DNA from: Ardenticatenaceae bacterium
Lineage (GTDB): Bacteria > Chloroflexota > Anaerolineae > Promineifilales > Promineifilaceae
Assembly (NCBI GenBank): GCA_020634375.1
Contig: JACKBX010000008.1
Location: forward strand, 273,523 to 337,522
Direction: 5' to 3'
DNA length: 64,000 bases
Below are positions 25,657 through 34,711 of the stretch, one piece after another (within the stretch, counting starts at the first letter, position 1; the number at the start of each line of letters is the position of its first letter). The notes beneath the pieces are model-generated. The model made no database searches and was not told the DNA's origin. It was given only the letters and a program-made list of their open reading frames with translations. The translations under genes were made by a program, and so were the position numbers.

Positions 25657-26745
25657 TTAGATGTTGAATTTGACGCTGATGATGTCGCCGTCTTGCATGA
25701 TGTAGATTTTGCCTTCCTGACGTAGTTTGCCTGCAGAACGTGCGGCAGCCATGCTTCCCAGAGCGATCAGGTCGTCGTAGGCAACAGTTTCGGCACGGAT
25801 GAATCCTTTGGCGAGGTCTGTATGAATAACGGCGGCGGCTTCAACGGCCGTTGCCCCCCGCGCCACCGTCCATGCCCGCACCTCATCCTCTCCCACCGTG
25901 AAGAATGATTGCAGCCCCATCAGATCGTAGCTGAGGCGAATCAATCTATCGAGGCTGAGTTCAGTCACGCCGTACTCTTCCATGAACATTTCTAACGACT
26001 CCAGGTCATCATCCCGGCTAAGTTGGGCCAGCTCCATTTCCAGTTTGCCACGCAGATCGGCAACAATGGTTTGCGGATGCTCGTAATCCAGGCTGATTTC
26101 TTCCTGGTCGTCGCCAATGTTGATCAAGACGATGGTTGGCTTGAGGGTGAGCAGGCCATAACCACGCAGGATTTTTAGTTCTTCGTCGCCTAGTTGCAGC
26201 GTGCGCAACGGCCGTTCCTCCCCCAACGTTTCATTTAACTGTTGAAACAGAGCTAGCTCTTTTTGCGCCTCGCCCTTATTTTTGAATGCCCCGCGCTGCA
26301 AACCATTTTCCAATTTCTCGACACGACGCTCCACAATGTTCAAGTCGTTGAGCAAAAACTCGGTGTCCAGCGCTTCTAAATCGCGGGCTGCGTCCACACT
26401 GCCATCGGGATGTGGAACCAGATCGCTTTCAAAGGCACGTACCACATGGACAAAGCCGTCCAGGCCGGAAAGGTGGTTGAGCAGTTCGCCGCTCATGCCA
26501 CCGCTTTCGCCCGCGCCTTTTTGCAGGCCGTCAACGGCCGTATAGGTAATGCGAGCATACGTCGTCTTTTTAGGGTTAAACATCTCAGTGAGAATGTCTA
26601 TGCGCTGGTCTTGCACATCCACAACAGTCGTTAATACATCGAAACGGCCGCCCATGCTGTGCCCAATAGGCGCGTCCCCTTTAGTCAGTGCGTTATATAC
26701 GGTTGTTTTGCCCGATTGGGGCAAACCGATAATACCTAATCTCAT
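25657..26745 (-). CDS. ychF: YchF/OLA1-type GTP/ATP-binding protein
   Basis: 362 residues of the Obg-HflX superfamily. The G1 motif is GLPQSGKTT where most YchF proteins have GLPNVGKST. DGFVHVVRAFE, the coiled-coil helical insert and the C-terminal TGS domain (GDGDIISVKFNI-type end, here MQDGDIISVKFNI) are present. In YchF the fourth motif favours ATP; here it reads LINIGDD. It binds ribosomes in other bacteria. The length is typical. The start has a GAGGT site. Assignment to YchF is fairly sure but the nucleotide-binding loop is diverged. Confidence 0.8.
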   Translation of the reverse strand: MRLGIIGLPQSGKTTVYNALTKGDAPIGHSMGGRFDVLTTVVDVQDQRIDILTEMFNPKKTTYARITYTAVDGLQKGAGESGGMSGELLNHLSGLDGFVHVVRAFESDLVPHPDGSVDAARDLEALDTEFLLNDLNIVERRVEKLENGLQRGAFKNKGEAQKELALFQQLNETLGEERPLRTLQLGDEELKILRGYGLLTLKPTIVLINIGDDQEEISLDYEHPQTIVADLRGKLEMELAQLSRDDDLESLEMFMEEYGVTELSLDRLIRLSYDLMGLQSFFTVGEDEVRAWTVARGATAVEAAAVIHTDLAKGFIRAETVAYDDLIALGSMAAARSAGKLRQEGKIYIMQDGDIISVKFNI

Positions 26746-26910
26746 GGTTATCTACCTCGTGTTAGCTTGTCAGCTTGAGAAACTAGCTGACCCAAAACGG
26801 GGCAAAGTATACCAGCAAATAAGTACCAGGCCAGAATCGAATGAAGCCCTTTTGCTTTTTTCCCTCAAGTGAGTAAGCTCCCATTAACTTTATGGAGAAC
26901 AAAGGCAAAC

Positions 26911-27627
26911 ATGAATGTTTATCTGACCATTGCCCTCTCATTATTTGCTGATGGCACAGCACTGTTGCTGCTCATCTTTCTGGCCCCGGCACTCAGTGAA
27001 CGATTGCAACATCCGGCAGGTCTCAATGCGCTGTTACTTGTCACTATTTATTTATTGTTCCTAGCAAGTGTGTTCTTGCTGCGTAAATTAGAGCCGGTTA
27101 CCCAAGGAGACGTGCTACCTGACTGGCTGGGGTGGTGGCTGGGTCAAAAAGCACGCTGGGTACTAGCTGTGTTGTTTGGGCTGGGAATGATGACGGCCGT
27201 TTCCTACCAACTCGGCTACTTTGACATCTTTATGCAAGCCGGCCCCGCTCAACTAGACGAAGGGACATCTTCCTCCCTCTTCGTCTTTGGCCCCAGTGCA
27301 TGGCTCTTTCTCTCCATGTTCTACATCTTCATCCTCGCCTTTCCGATAATACCCAGCATGGCTGCCAACAAAGCCAGCCATGTGTGGGGCAGCGTCATCG
27401 GCCTGGTGGGGAGCAACAGTTTGCTGCTGTTGGCAACCAGCCAATTACATGCATTAGCCAGTCAATTTGGTTTCAATAATTGGGGATGGGGGGTGCCGCT
27501 GTTGGCTTTATTCTGGGTATTGTTTGCGCCGCCGCGTCTGCTGTATGCGAACAAACAAACAGGATGGCCGGGTGTTATCACCTTTGCCATCCTGTTATGT
27601 GCTTGTGTGTGGTTTGTTATCGGGTAG
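26911..27627 (+). CDS. Polytopic membrane protein, unknown
   Basis: About 238 residues with six to seven hydrophobic segments (for example TIALSLFADGTALLLLIFLA and LLLVTIYLLFLASVFLL). No recognised family. The start at ATG 26911 is chosen because the membrane topology begins there and AAAGG precedes it; the frame extends to 26869 without a ribosome site. It is transcribed away from ychF; the intergenic gap of 165 bases holds the divergent promoters. Confidence 0.65.
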   Translation: MNVYLTIALSLFADGTALLLLIFLAPALSERLQHPAGLNALLLVTIYLLFLASVFLLRKLEPVTQGDVLPDWLGWWLGQKARWVLAVLFGLGMMTAVSYQLGYFDIFMQAGPAQLDEGTSSSLFVFGPSAWLFLSMFYIFILAFPIIPSMAANKASHVWGSVIGLVGSNSLLLLATSQLHALASQFGFNNWGWGVPLLALFWVLFAPPRLLYANKQTGWPGVITFAILLCACVWFVIG

Positions 27628-27644
27628 GTTTAGCCGATTCCGCT

Positions 27645-28328
27645 TTAGTAAGCGCCGTCTCCTTTCAGAACGGCGGGAATTGTGCGCAGGACAATTTGCA
27701 CATCCAACCAGATAGACCAGTTGTGAATGTAGGTCATGTCCAGGTGTACGCGCTCGTTGTAGGTGGTGTTGGAACGGCCGTTTACTTGCCACAAGCCCGT
27801 CAACCCCGGAAAGACCTCTTGCAATGTATCTCCCCACTGCCCATATTTTTGAATTTCATCCGGCGTGATAATGCGCGGGCCAATCAGGGACATGTCCCGT
27901 TTCAAGACGTTGAGCAACTGCGGCAGTTCATCCAGACTGAATTTGCGCAATAAAGTTCCTACACGGGTCACACGCGGGTCGCATTTGAGCTTGTAATTAC
28001 GGTCTAATTCCGCTTTCAGGCGTGGGTACTGACTCAAAATCTCTTCGCCGTTGACGTACATGGTGCGGAATTTGTAGGCGTCAAAGATACGGCCGTTCCG
28101 CCCCAACACACGCCGCCGATAAATGACTGGGCCAGGAGAATCCAATTTCACCAAAAGGGCAATAAACAGCATCAAAGGTGCAGCAAACAATAAACCGGGC
28201 ACAACCAAACAATAATCTAACAATCCTTTCAACCAGGCATAACAACGGCCGTACTGCTGGCAGTAAGATAGCGGTGTTATTTGTACGGGCTGCTGTTGCT
28301 GGTTGAGTGGAATGATTTGCTCCACCAT
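27645..28328 (-). CDS. Monotopic phosphoglycosyl transferase (bacterial sugar transferase)
   Basis: 227 residues: one hydrophobic hairpin (LLDYCLVVPGLLFAAPLMLF) followed by the catalytic domain with KLDSPGPVIYRRRVLGRNG, FDAYKFRTM, the LRKFSLDELPQLLNVL motif (Asp-Glu dyad) and PGLTGLWQVNGRS. This family moves a sugar phosphate from a nucleotide sugar to undecaprenyl phosphate, starting glycan synthesis. It lacks the N-terminal four-helix block of WcaJ-like members, so it is PglC-like. ATG 28326-28328 follows GGAGG by ten bases; longer frames are unsupported. Confidence 0.9.
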   Translation of the reverse strand: MVEQIIPLNQQQQPVQITPLSYCQQYGRCYAWLKGLLDYCLVVPGLLFAAPLMLFIALLVKLDSPGPVIYRRRVLGRNGRIFDAYKFRTMYVNGEEILSQYPRLKAELDRNYKLKCDPRVTRVGTLLRKFSLDELPQLLNVLKRDMSLIGPRIITPDEIQKYGQWGDTLQEVFPGLTGLWQVNGRSNTTYNERVHLDMTYIHNWSIWLDVQIVLRTIPAVLKGDGAY

Positions 28329-28455
28329 AAATGCGTTTCCTCCAAAGAAAATATAACCAGCATTTAGCTTACCATGCAGCCCTATTGCAGGCTGCACGAC
28401 GCCAGACAACCGCTTTGTAAACTTGCTTACGTTTCTACGTTTTGGGAATGGCTCC

Positions 28456-29919
28456 CTATTGATGGCTCCAAAAGGGCATATCCCCATTGGCAATGGGGTG
28501 AAGCTCGCCGCCGTCTATGGGGACGACGACAACTTGATTACGGCCGTCCATCCGCATTGGCATGACCAGAGCACGGCCGTCTGGTGCCCATAGCTGGTGA
28601 CTATGCGTGTACTGATCAAAGTAAGGCAAAAATTGCCCCAAAAACATGAAGGTGGGCTGGAACTGCGTCAACAGGCGGTCTTCGCCACTGGTTGTATCGA
28701 CAACACGCAGCAAAAAGGGGTGCGGGTTATCTTGCTGGGCCAATGGGAGGGAAACGGCCGTTTTTGCCAATCCATTCCCCTTCCCTGCCGCCTGCACGTC
28801 ATTCGTCATCCCGGCCACGCTAATGTAGGCCAGGTAACGGCCGTCCGGCGACCAAAAGAAGCCCAACACCAAATCCCGACTAATTACCTGCACATCTCCC
28901 GTCTCCATGTTCAACAGGCGCAGCGGCCCGTAAAAATCTAACGAGTCCGGCTGTCCGCTAATCATCGCCAACTGGTTCGCTGCCGGATTCCAACTCATGG
29001 CAATGAGACCAGCATGACGATAACGTTCCACCTCATCCGATTCACGATCCCAGATGGTTAGCCAACTCAATCCGCCCTGCTGCTCCTCAGCATATGCCCA
29101 GAAACGGCCGTCCCCTGAAACAGCCGGAGCCTGAAAAAGACCTGGGCGAGCAATCTCCTCATCCTCTACCTCGCCAGAAGCATCCAACAAGGCCAGACGA
29201 GAATCTGTCCCAGCGCCACCGGAATGAATGAGAAGCCGCTCGCCACCATCTGTCCAATTCCAGTAAAAGGGACTGCCCGTCCCCAAAACACGACTTTCTC
29301 GTTCGCCGCTAACTGCGGCCAGGTACAATGCCAGTTCCCCCTCTAAATCATTTGCAATAAAGCTCAACTGGCTGCTATCAGGAGACCAGTAAAGATAAAC
29401 GGGGTTTTGTAAACGACTGAAATACCGCTCATCCGGCTCATCAACATCGTCAACATCGTGGATAACGTAAATACCAGAACCCTGACGGCTATTCCCAATA
29501 GCCGCTACATACTGTCCATCGGGCGACCATGCTGGAAATTGAAAACGTTTGTCCGAGTCGGTGAGTGTGCGCAGATTACTGCCATCCGGGGAAATGGTAG
29601 CGATTTCGCCCCGGCTATCAATAAACACAATGCGGTCATTTTCTAGCTCTGTCAATGGCAGGAGTGCGGATAAATCAGGTGTGGGGGTGGAAACGGCCGT
29701 TGCCAGCACATCCCCCTCCTCCTCTGCAACCACAGTGGGGGGTACATCACTGCGTACAAACCGTCCCTCTTGCCACTGCGTCCACATCCAGATTATCGCC
29801 TCTACAGCAGACAGCAACAGCGTCAACACCAACAGCAGCGATAGCAGCCCAAAAGCCACCCGCTTACGCCGTGACCAACCTTGATTAAAATCCTGTTGTG
29901 GTTCAAATTCCGGGTACAT
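28456..29919 (-). CDS. Membrane-anchored TolB/PD40-type beta-propeller protein
   Basis: 487 residues: short cytoplasmic basic region, one membrane helix (VAFGLLSLLLVLTLLLSAVE), a linker, then a beta-propeller with several SPDG-type blades (ISPDGSNLRTLTD, WSPDGQYVAAIG, WSPDSSQLSFIA, WSPDGRYLAYIS, WAPDGRALVMPM). Such WD40-like repeats mediate protein contacts in the envelope. The GGAG site fits ATG 29917-29919. The gene lies 127 bases upstream of the sugar transferase on the same strand. Confidence 0.8.
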   Translation of the reverse strand: MYPEFEPQQDFNQGWSRRKRVAFGLLSLLLVLTLLLSAVEAIIWMWTQWQEGRFVRSDVPPTVVAEEEGDVLATAVSTPTPDLSALLPLTELENDRIVFIDSRGEIATISPDGSNLRTLTDSDKRFQFPAWSPDGQYVAAIGNSRQGSGIYVIHDVDDVDEPDERYFSRLQNPVYLYWSPDSSQLSFIANDLEGELALYLAAVSGERESRVLGTGSPFYWNWTDGGERLLIHSGGAGTDSRLALLDASGEVEDEEIARPGLFQAPAVSGDGRFWAYAEEQQGGLSWLTIWDRESDEVERYRHAGLIAMSWNPAANQLAMISGQPDSLDFYGPLRLLNMETGDVQVISRDLVLGFFWSPDGRYLAYISVAGMTNDVQAAGKGNGLAKTAVSLPLAQQDNPHPFLLRVVDTTSGEDRLLTQFQPTFMFLGQFLPYFDQYTHSHQLWAPDGRALVMPMRMDGRNQVVVVPIDGGELHPIANGDMPFWSHQ

Positions 29920-30013
29920 ACACACACTCCAGCCGCATTTTAACACCCCCACCAAACAGGAAACGCCAGCTCTCCCCGTTTACTTATTTTCGCCCACCAC
30001 CTGCCCGCTGTGC

Positions 30014-30019
30014 TAAAAT
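30014..30019 (+). promoter_or_regulatory. Candidate -10 box of leaderless gene
   Basis: TAAAAT ends six bases before the ATG at 30026, and the intervening CCCGCC cannot serve as a ribosome site. This is the spacing of leaderless transcripts. Confidence 0.45.
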
Positions 30020-30025
30020 CCCGCC

Positions 30026-30562
30026 ATGAACAAGCCATCCAATCAACCCAAACCCGCCGAACCAATTAGCGCCATGGCCGGATTTATCCGCGCTGCCGGT
30101 GCCATTCTTGCCCTCTCTTACCCTGTGCTCGCCCTGTCAACAGGCGTCCGCGCCATTTACCAGATAGTTGAAGGCGACCCCAGCAACGCCCCCTGGATCA
30201 CACTCACTGGCGCTCTGCTATATACCATTGCTGCCATTGGCTTCGCCAAACAGCCCCGCCCAGAACCCAAAAGAACAAAAGCAAAACCCCCCAGCAACTT
30301 TATCCTGGCCCGCTGGTGGCGGGCTATTGCTCCAGCCCAAGCGTGGCGCGTTTCCCTCATCGTGCTTGCTCTGGAAACATGCCTGGCCCTGCTGGTTGGC
30401 ATCCTGAGCTATACACATCCAGGGTTGATCGGCCGCAACGTCTGGCAGTTCTTCGGCAAAGATTACGGCTACTTTCCCCTCATTCAACCCCTGTTAGGGC
30501 TGGCATGGCTGCTGCACCCAGAAACCATACGCCTATACGGATTACGCACCAAACAACCCTAG
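30026..30562 (+). CDS. Four-helix membrane protein, unknown
   Basis: 178 residues with four hydrophobic segments: AAGAILALSYPVLALSTGV, WITLTGALLYTIAAIGF, VSLIVLALETCLALLVGIL and IQPLLGLAWLL. A basic loop (RPEPKRTKAKPP) separates helices two and three. No family recognised. No Shine-Dalgarno is present, and a -10 box lies six bases upstream. A terminator follows at 30569-30599, so the gene is probably monocistronic. Confidence 0.7.
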   Translation: MNKPSNQPKPAEPISAMAGFIRAAGAILALSYPVLALSTGVRAIYQIVEGDPSNAPWITLTGALLYTIAAIGFAKQPRPEPKRTKAKPPSNFILARWWRAIAPAQAWRVSLIVLALETCLALLVGILSYTHPGLIGRNVWQFFGKDYGYFPLIQPLLGLAWLLHPETIRLYGLRTKQP

Positions 30563-30568
30563 TCAACC

Positions 30569-30599
30569 AGCAGCCCCGCGCAATGTCGGGAGCTTTTTT
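30569..30599 (+). terminator. Rho-independent terminator
   Basis: AGC-CCCG pairs with CGGG-(A)-GCT around CGCAATGT, and a run TTTTTT follows. It ends the membrane protein gene at 30562 before the methionine aminopeptidase gene. Confidence 0.65.
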
Positions 30600-30647
30600 C
30601 TATGCTATACTCGCCCCGCTGATAATTTGATACCTTCAAGGAAAAAT

Positions 30648-31424
30648 ATGATGCGAATAAAAAATCCCAAAGCCATCGCCCGTATGCGCGTAGCCGGCCA
30701 CATGGTTGCCGACTGCTTTGCTCTTCTGCGCGAAAACATTCAACCGGGCGTCAACATTAAAGTGCTTGACCAAATGGTAGAAGCATACATCTACAAACGA
30801 GGCGCAGAACCACTTTACAAAGGGTATCAGGGCAGTTCTGCCGAACATCCCCCTTTCCCTGGCGTCATTTGCGCCTCAGTTAACCACGAAATCTGTCACG
30901 GCCTGCCCAATAATCGCATCCTCAAAGAAGGCGACATCATCGGCATTGACATTGGCCTGAAATATAAAGGGTTCTGCGGCGATGCCTGTGTGACCTTCCC
31001 TGTGGGCCAGATTTCTCCCCAGGCCCAGCGGTTGTTAGACGTTGCCAAACAATCCCTCTACGTTGGTATTGAAGCCGCGCAAATGAATGGCTATCTCAAT
31101 GACGTTGGGCGAGCCATTAACAGCTTTGCCGATCAGAACGACGTTTCCGTTGTACGGGAATGGGGCGGGCATGGCATTGGTCGGGCGCTGCACGAATCCC
31201 CCTCGGTTTCACATGTGCGCCAGCCAGGCAATGGGCCTAAATTGCGTCCCGGCATGACCTTTACCATTGAACCAATGATCAACGCCGGTGAGCATGACTG
31301 GCTGCTGCTGCCTGATGGCTGGACGGTTATCACGAAGGATGGGCAACTTTCTGCCCAATATGAACATACCATCGTCATCACTTCTAATGGGCCAGAAATT
31401 CTAACGCCCTGGGATACACTATAG
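30648..31424 (+). CDS. map: Type I methionine aminopeptidase
   Basis: 258 residues. Removes the N-terminal Met from nascent proteins in the cytoplasm. The five metal ligands of the pita-bread fold are visible: Asp in IGIDIGL, Asp in FCGDACV, His in WGGHGIG, Glu in FTIEPM and Glu in QYEHTIV. VNHEICHGLP supplies the substrate-site His. Start at ATG 30648 (a second ATG follows directly) with AAGGA upstream. No ACGGCCGT copy lies in or near this gene. Confidence 0.95.
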   Translation: MMRIKNPKAIARMRVAGHMVADCFALLRENIQPGVNIKVLDQMVEAYIYKRGAEPLYKGYQGSSAEHPPFPGVICASVNHEICHGLPNNRILKEGDIIGIDIGLKYKGFCGDACVTFPVGQISPQAQRLLDVAKQSLYVGIEAAQMNGYLNDVGRAINSFADQNDVSVVREWGGHGIGRALHESPSVSHVRQPGNGPKLRPGMTFTIEPMINAGEHDWLLLPDGWTVITKDGQLSAQYEHTIVITSNGPEILTPWDTL

Positions 31425-31735
31425 TGCCTTGCTGTTGGTAAATTTCGTACATTAACCCCCTCTAAGAATTCTTCCTTGCCTGCCTTTACTTATGCACAAT
31501 TACGGTGGGTACGGAAGAAGATTAGGCCTGTCCTCAATCCGGTCTAGACCCGTTGTCAATCCGGTCTAGACCCGTTGTCAATCCGGTCTAGACCCGTTGT
31601 CAATCCGGTCTAGACCCGTTGTCAATCCGGTCTAGACCTGTTGTTAATCCGGTCTAGACCCGTTTGTCATCGTGTTTTGATTGATGAGAAAAGGCGAGCT
31701 TCTCCACCACATTTCACATTGAAAAGGATAATGTT
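31425..31735. other. Gene-free stretch with 22-bp tandem array
   Basis: 311 bases between map and msrA without a coding frame. It holds the six-unit array at 31535-31667; apart from that I see only the ribosome site of msrA (AAAAGGATAATGTT) at its right end. Confidence 0.7.
31535..31667. repeat. Tandem array of six 22-bp units with internal palindrome
   Basis: Six head-to-tail units of 22 bp (the last is 23) begin at 31535, 31557, 31579, 31601, 31623 and 31645. Each contains the perfect ten-base palindrome GGTCTAGACC after AATCC and ends CCGTTGT. Units one to four are identical; units five and six carry one or two changes. The 22-bp period places every palindrome on the same helix face. Confidence 0.9.
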
Positions 31736-32275
31736 ATGAATCAGTTAGAAGTGGCGACGCTGGGGGGCGGTTGTTTTTGGTGTTTGGAAGCTGTGTATGA
31801 TCAAATGCGTGGCGTCAGTAATGTGGTCTCCGGTTATGCTGGCGGGCATGTCGTTAAGCCAACGTATAAAGCCGTGTGTACTGGCACGACGGGTCATGCA
31901 GAAGTGGTGCAGGTGACGTTTAATCCAGATGAGGTAAGTCTCAAAGAGATTTTGCAGGTCTTTTTTACTATCCATGATCCAACAACGTTAAACCGGCAGG
32001 GGAATGATGTGGGGCCGCAGTATCGTTCGGCTGTTTTCTACCATAACGAGGCGCAGAAGCAGGTGGCGGAAGGGGTTATCCGGGAATTGGAAGCGGAAGG
32101 TATCTGGGATGCTCCCATTGTGACGGAGGTCAGCCCGCTGGATGTTTTTTATGAGGCTGAGGATTATCACCAGGAATATTACGAGAATAATCAGTATCAG
32201 CCTTATTGTATGTTTGTGGTTGCGCCTAAAGTGAAGAAGTTCCGCGAGAAATTTGTGGCGCATCTAAAGAAGTAA
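31736..32275 (+). CDS. msrA: Peptide methionine (S)-S-oxide reductase MsrA
   Basis: 179 residues. Repairs oxidised methionine. The catalytic GCFWC motif holds Cys13, followed by the conserved GYAGG and the EVVQVTFNP strand; FYEAEDYHQEYY near the C-terminus is typical. AAGGATAATGTT gives a ribosome site. The 22-bp tandem array lies 68 bases upstream and could regulate it. Codon usage resembles the window although no ACGGCCGT copy is present. Confidence 0.95.
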   Translation: MNQLEVATLGGGCFWCLEAVYDQMRGVSNVVSGYAGGHVVKPTYKAVCTGTTGHAEVVQVTFNPDEVSLKEILQVFFTIHDPTTLNRQGNDVGPQYRSAVFYHNEAQKQVAEGVIRELEAEGIWDAPIVTEVSPLDVFYEAEDYHQEYYENNQYQPYCMFVVAPKVKKFREKFVAHLKK

Positions 32276-32298
32276 GTCATTAACTCTAGTTGCCCCTA

Positions 32299-32814
32299 TC
32301 ATCTATCATCAGATTGATAGGGGTGGTAGGCGTAGATAGCGTGCCGATTGATAGTCAATAAGGGCACTTTGCGGGTGGGGGCTTTGCGCAGGGTACGCAC
32401 AGGGTAAATTGAGGCATCGGTCATGGCGAAGAAGTCTTTTGTTTCGTCGAACACGTCATCGCTCCGTGCATCAGCATTGACGTGAAGGTTGCCGCGAATG
32501 GCAAACCATTCGGTGTAGATGACAAACGGCCGTTTCGAGGCCAGCATCATCACATTCTCCAGACGTTCCTCTTCCAGCAACGCAATGCCTGAAATGAATT
32601 TCTTGTTTAGCACCATCATTTCCTGCTTCATCCCCTTCACCTGAGCATCCGGCATGATGGGATACATCGCCACCTCATCAAAATGCGCCACATCATAACG
32701 CTGGTCATTCAGAAAAATCAGCAGGTCTCCCTTAGGTTGAAAGGCAGCACGTACCAAAAAGCCGGGGATAATCACTTCCACTTGAAACGTCGGTAGCTTC
32801 AACTCGCCAAACAT
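32299..32814 (-). CDS. Conserved protein of unknown function
   Basis: 171 soluble residues without signal peptide. Two related halves seem present: PGFLVRAAFQPKGDLLIFLN and FAIRGNLHVNADARSDDVFD both describe a strand-rich element with a short charged turn, and VIYTEWFAIRG links them. I do not recognise a named domain. It converges on msrA with 23 bases between the stops. Function unknown. Confidence 0.65.
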   Translation of the reverse strand: MFGELKLPTFQVEVIIPGFLVRAAFQPKGDLLIFLNDQRYDVAHFDEVAMYPIMPDAQVKGMKQEMMVLNKKFISGIALLEEERLENVMMLASKRPFVIYTEWFAIRGNLHVNADARSDDVFDETKDFFAMTDASIYPVRTLRKAPTRKVPLLTINRHAIYAYHPYQSDDR

Positions 32815-32938
32815 CTTTGCTCCTTTGTCTTTTCGCCGCTGAATAGACGTTGCGGCTTAACAAGAAATCAACACGTTTACCTGCTACCTATTCTATCTGG
32901 AAATAGACGAATGCGCGGGGGAAAATAGTCACCTAAAC

Positions 32939-32973
32939 AAAAAAAAGAGCAGCAGGCGCACCCTGCTGCTCTT
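32939..32973 (-). terminator. Rho-independent terminator
   Basis: On the minus strand AAGAGCAGCAGG pairs with CCTGCTGCTCTT around a short GTGC loop, followed by eight T residues. It lies 20 bases past the stop of the repeat-protein gene (32995). Confidence 0.9.
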
Positions 32974-32994
32974 AAACGCACATGGTTTACTTCG

Positions 32995-34167
32995 CTAACT
33001 GTTTATCCACATGTCCACCAATTCTTCTGCCGACACCGCTCCCTGCGCCTGCACTACCTTTTCTGCAAACGCCGCTGTCACGTCGTGAATGCGCATGTCT
33101 ACTAATGTTTCGGCGGTTACGGCCGTTATGCCAGCAGCTAGAATTGACTGAGCAAACTCAGGGGTGACGCCATGAATCAGCATATCTACTAACATTTCTG
33201 TCGTTAAATCTGGCAGGTTCAAAGCTGACAGTTGCCGTACCACAGCCGCATTAGCCCCGTGAATACGCAAATCTATGAGAGAAACGGCCGTTACTGGCAC
33301 GCCCAATGCCACCATCTCCCCCACGAATTCAGGCGTAACGTGGTGAATACGCATATCTACCAACCGTTCCAGGGTCAAATCCGGCAAGCCAAACCCCTGT
33401 ATCTCTTTGATGAACTCCGCCGTCACATGATGAATCCCCAGGTCAACAATCTGCTCGACAGTGGCATCATCATATCCCAGCTTATAAACTTGCCTGACCA
33501 ACTCAGGCCGCACCTGATGAATCCCCAAATCCACCACTTCATCAATCGTCATATCCAGGCCCAACTGCCGCAGCTCCTCTACCAATTCAGGTTGAACATG
33601 GTGAATGCCCAACTGCACTACATCATCGGTAGAAAGGTCAGTGAACCCCATCGCCTGAAAACGAGCTACATAATCGGGTTGAATGTGGTGAACGCCAAAC
33701 TGCACAATATCATCTGTAGTCAGGTCAGAAAAGCCCAATTTTTGGAAAGCGTGCAAGTAATCGGGCTGAATGTGATGAATGGCAAACTGCACAATATCGT
33801 CAACAGTCAACTCTGGTAGATCGAGCTTCAGCAAGCGGCGCACATAATCGGCCGTGACGTGATGAATTTGTAGCTGCCACAATTCGTCTTGCTGCAAATC
33901 TGGAAGCCCAGCATCGGCAATAGCGGCCGCATACTCTGGTGTAATCCGCTGGTAATTGTGGGCAGTTCTCACACGATGAACACGCGCCACTTTAGCTACA
34001 GAGGGAATAGGCGGCAGGGGCGGGATCGGGGGGAGTTTTGCAGGGCGCGGTGGCATGGGAACGGCCGTTCCCCCCACACCCAATGCATCCAACAACTTAG
34101 CTGCCTCCGCAGCATTAATCTTGCCATTAGCTAACATCTCTAACACATGTCTGCGTTCCTCATTCAT
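32995..34167 (-). CDS. Repeat protein: SHOCT-like N-terminus plus eleven 28-residue units
   Basis: 390 residues. The N-terminus (ERRHVLEMLANGKINAAEAA) is the short helical domain common in DUF2089/SHOCT-like proteins. After a Pro-rich linker come about eleven units of 28-29 residues with the pattern H(H/G)(V/I)xPE(F/Y)xxxxxxLG(L/F)xDLTxDxIVxLxI. Similar units occur in BlaR1/M56-type proteins from other bacteria. Start at 34167 behind AAGGAG. The DUF2089 regulator lies 163 bases upstream and a strong terminator follows. The unit pattern suggests a helical solenoid that binds a partner. Confidence 0.8.
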   Translation of the reverse strand: MNEERRHVLEMLANGKINAAEAAKLLDALGVGGTAVPMPPRPAKLPPIPPLPPIPSVAKVARVHRVRTAHNYQRITPEYAAAIADAGLPDLQQDELWQLQIHHVTADYVRRLLKLDLPELTVDDIVQFAIHHIQPDYLHAFQKLGFSDLTTDDIVQFGVHHIQPDYVARFQAMGFTDLSTDDVVQLGIHHVQPELVEELRQLGLDMTIDEVVDLGIHQVRPELVRQVYKLGYDDATVEQIVDLGIHHVTAEFIKEIQGFGLPDLTLERLVDMRIHHVTPEFVGEMVALGVPVTAVSLIDLRIHGANAAVVRQLSALNLPDLTTEMLVDMLIHGVTPEFAQSILAAGITAVTAETLVDMRIHDVTAAFAEKVVQAQGAVSAEELVDMWINS

Positions 34168-34330
34168 GATTGTCTCCTTTTCAATACTACCAACTACGCG
34201 CATGTCTATCGCTATCGTGAGTGGAAGAATATTTGAACTTTACGCAAAGGGTAACGACAGCCGGGACGGCCGTTCTCACCCTACCTATTCACCTGTCCTC
34301 AAAAGGGGTTACAATGCTTGCGGTAAAGAA

Positions 34331-34711
34331 CTACGGGCGCAATTTTTGCAGCAGCAGCGATGCCTCGTCTACGTCAATTTCATCTTTTTCCAATCGGAGC
34401 AAAATTTCCTGCCGCTGCTGCGCCACATCGTCATCACTATCTTCTGCGGCCTCAAAACCCAACACCTCAATAATCTCATTCAGCCGGTTACGAATCGTCC
34501 AATAAGACCAGCCAGTTTCCCGTTCCATTTCCTTCACATTCCCCTTGTTCTTCACAAATATCTCCAGGAAATGCAAACTCTCTGGGGCGAGGCGCGAAAA
34601 AATATTGGGCTGAAATTGCCCCAGCACCACAGTCTCACACCGGGTGCAGCCCATCTGAGTAACGACCATTTCACCCCCACATGCGGGGCAATGTTCCAAT
34701 AACTTACGCAT
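34331..34711 (-). CDS. DUF2089-family zinc-ribbon/HTH regulator
   Basis: 126 residues. The N-terminal zinc ribbon has CPACGG and CTRCET (two Cys pairs). The HTH is GNVKEMERETGWSYWTIRNR, followed by a helical C-terminal segment (EILLRLEKDEIDVDEASLLL) that resembles the N-terminal domain of the neighbouring repeat protein. DUF2089 proteins are transcription regulators linked to stress-response membrane genes. AGGAG lies upstream of the ATG. Likely controls the downstream repeat-protein gene; this is inferred from position. Confidence 0.85.
   Translation of the reverse strand: MRKLLEHCPACGGEMVVTQMGCTRCETVVLGQFQPNIFSRLAPESLHFLEIFVKNKGNVKEMERETGWSYWTIRNRLNEIIEVLGFEAAEDSDDDVAQQRQEILLRLEKDEIDVDEASLLLQKLRP

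Noticed and set aside
31535..31667. Possible CRISPR array
   Set aside because: Units are directly adjacent with no spacers and no cas genes are nearby.
33002..33011. TTTATCCACA resembling a DnaA box
   Set aside because: A single copy inside a coding sequence with no dnaA, dnaN or other boxes near.
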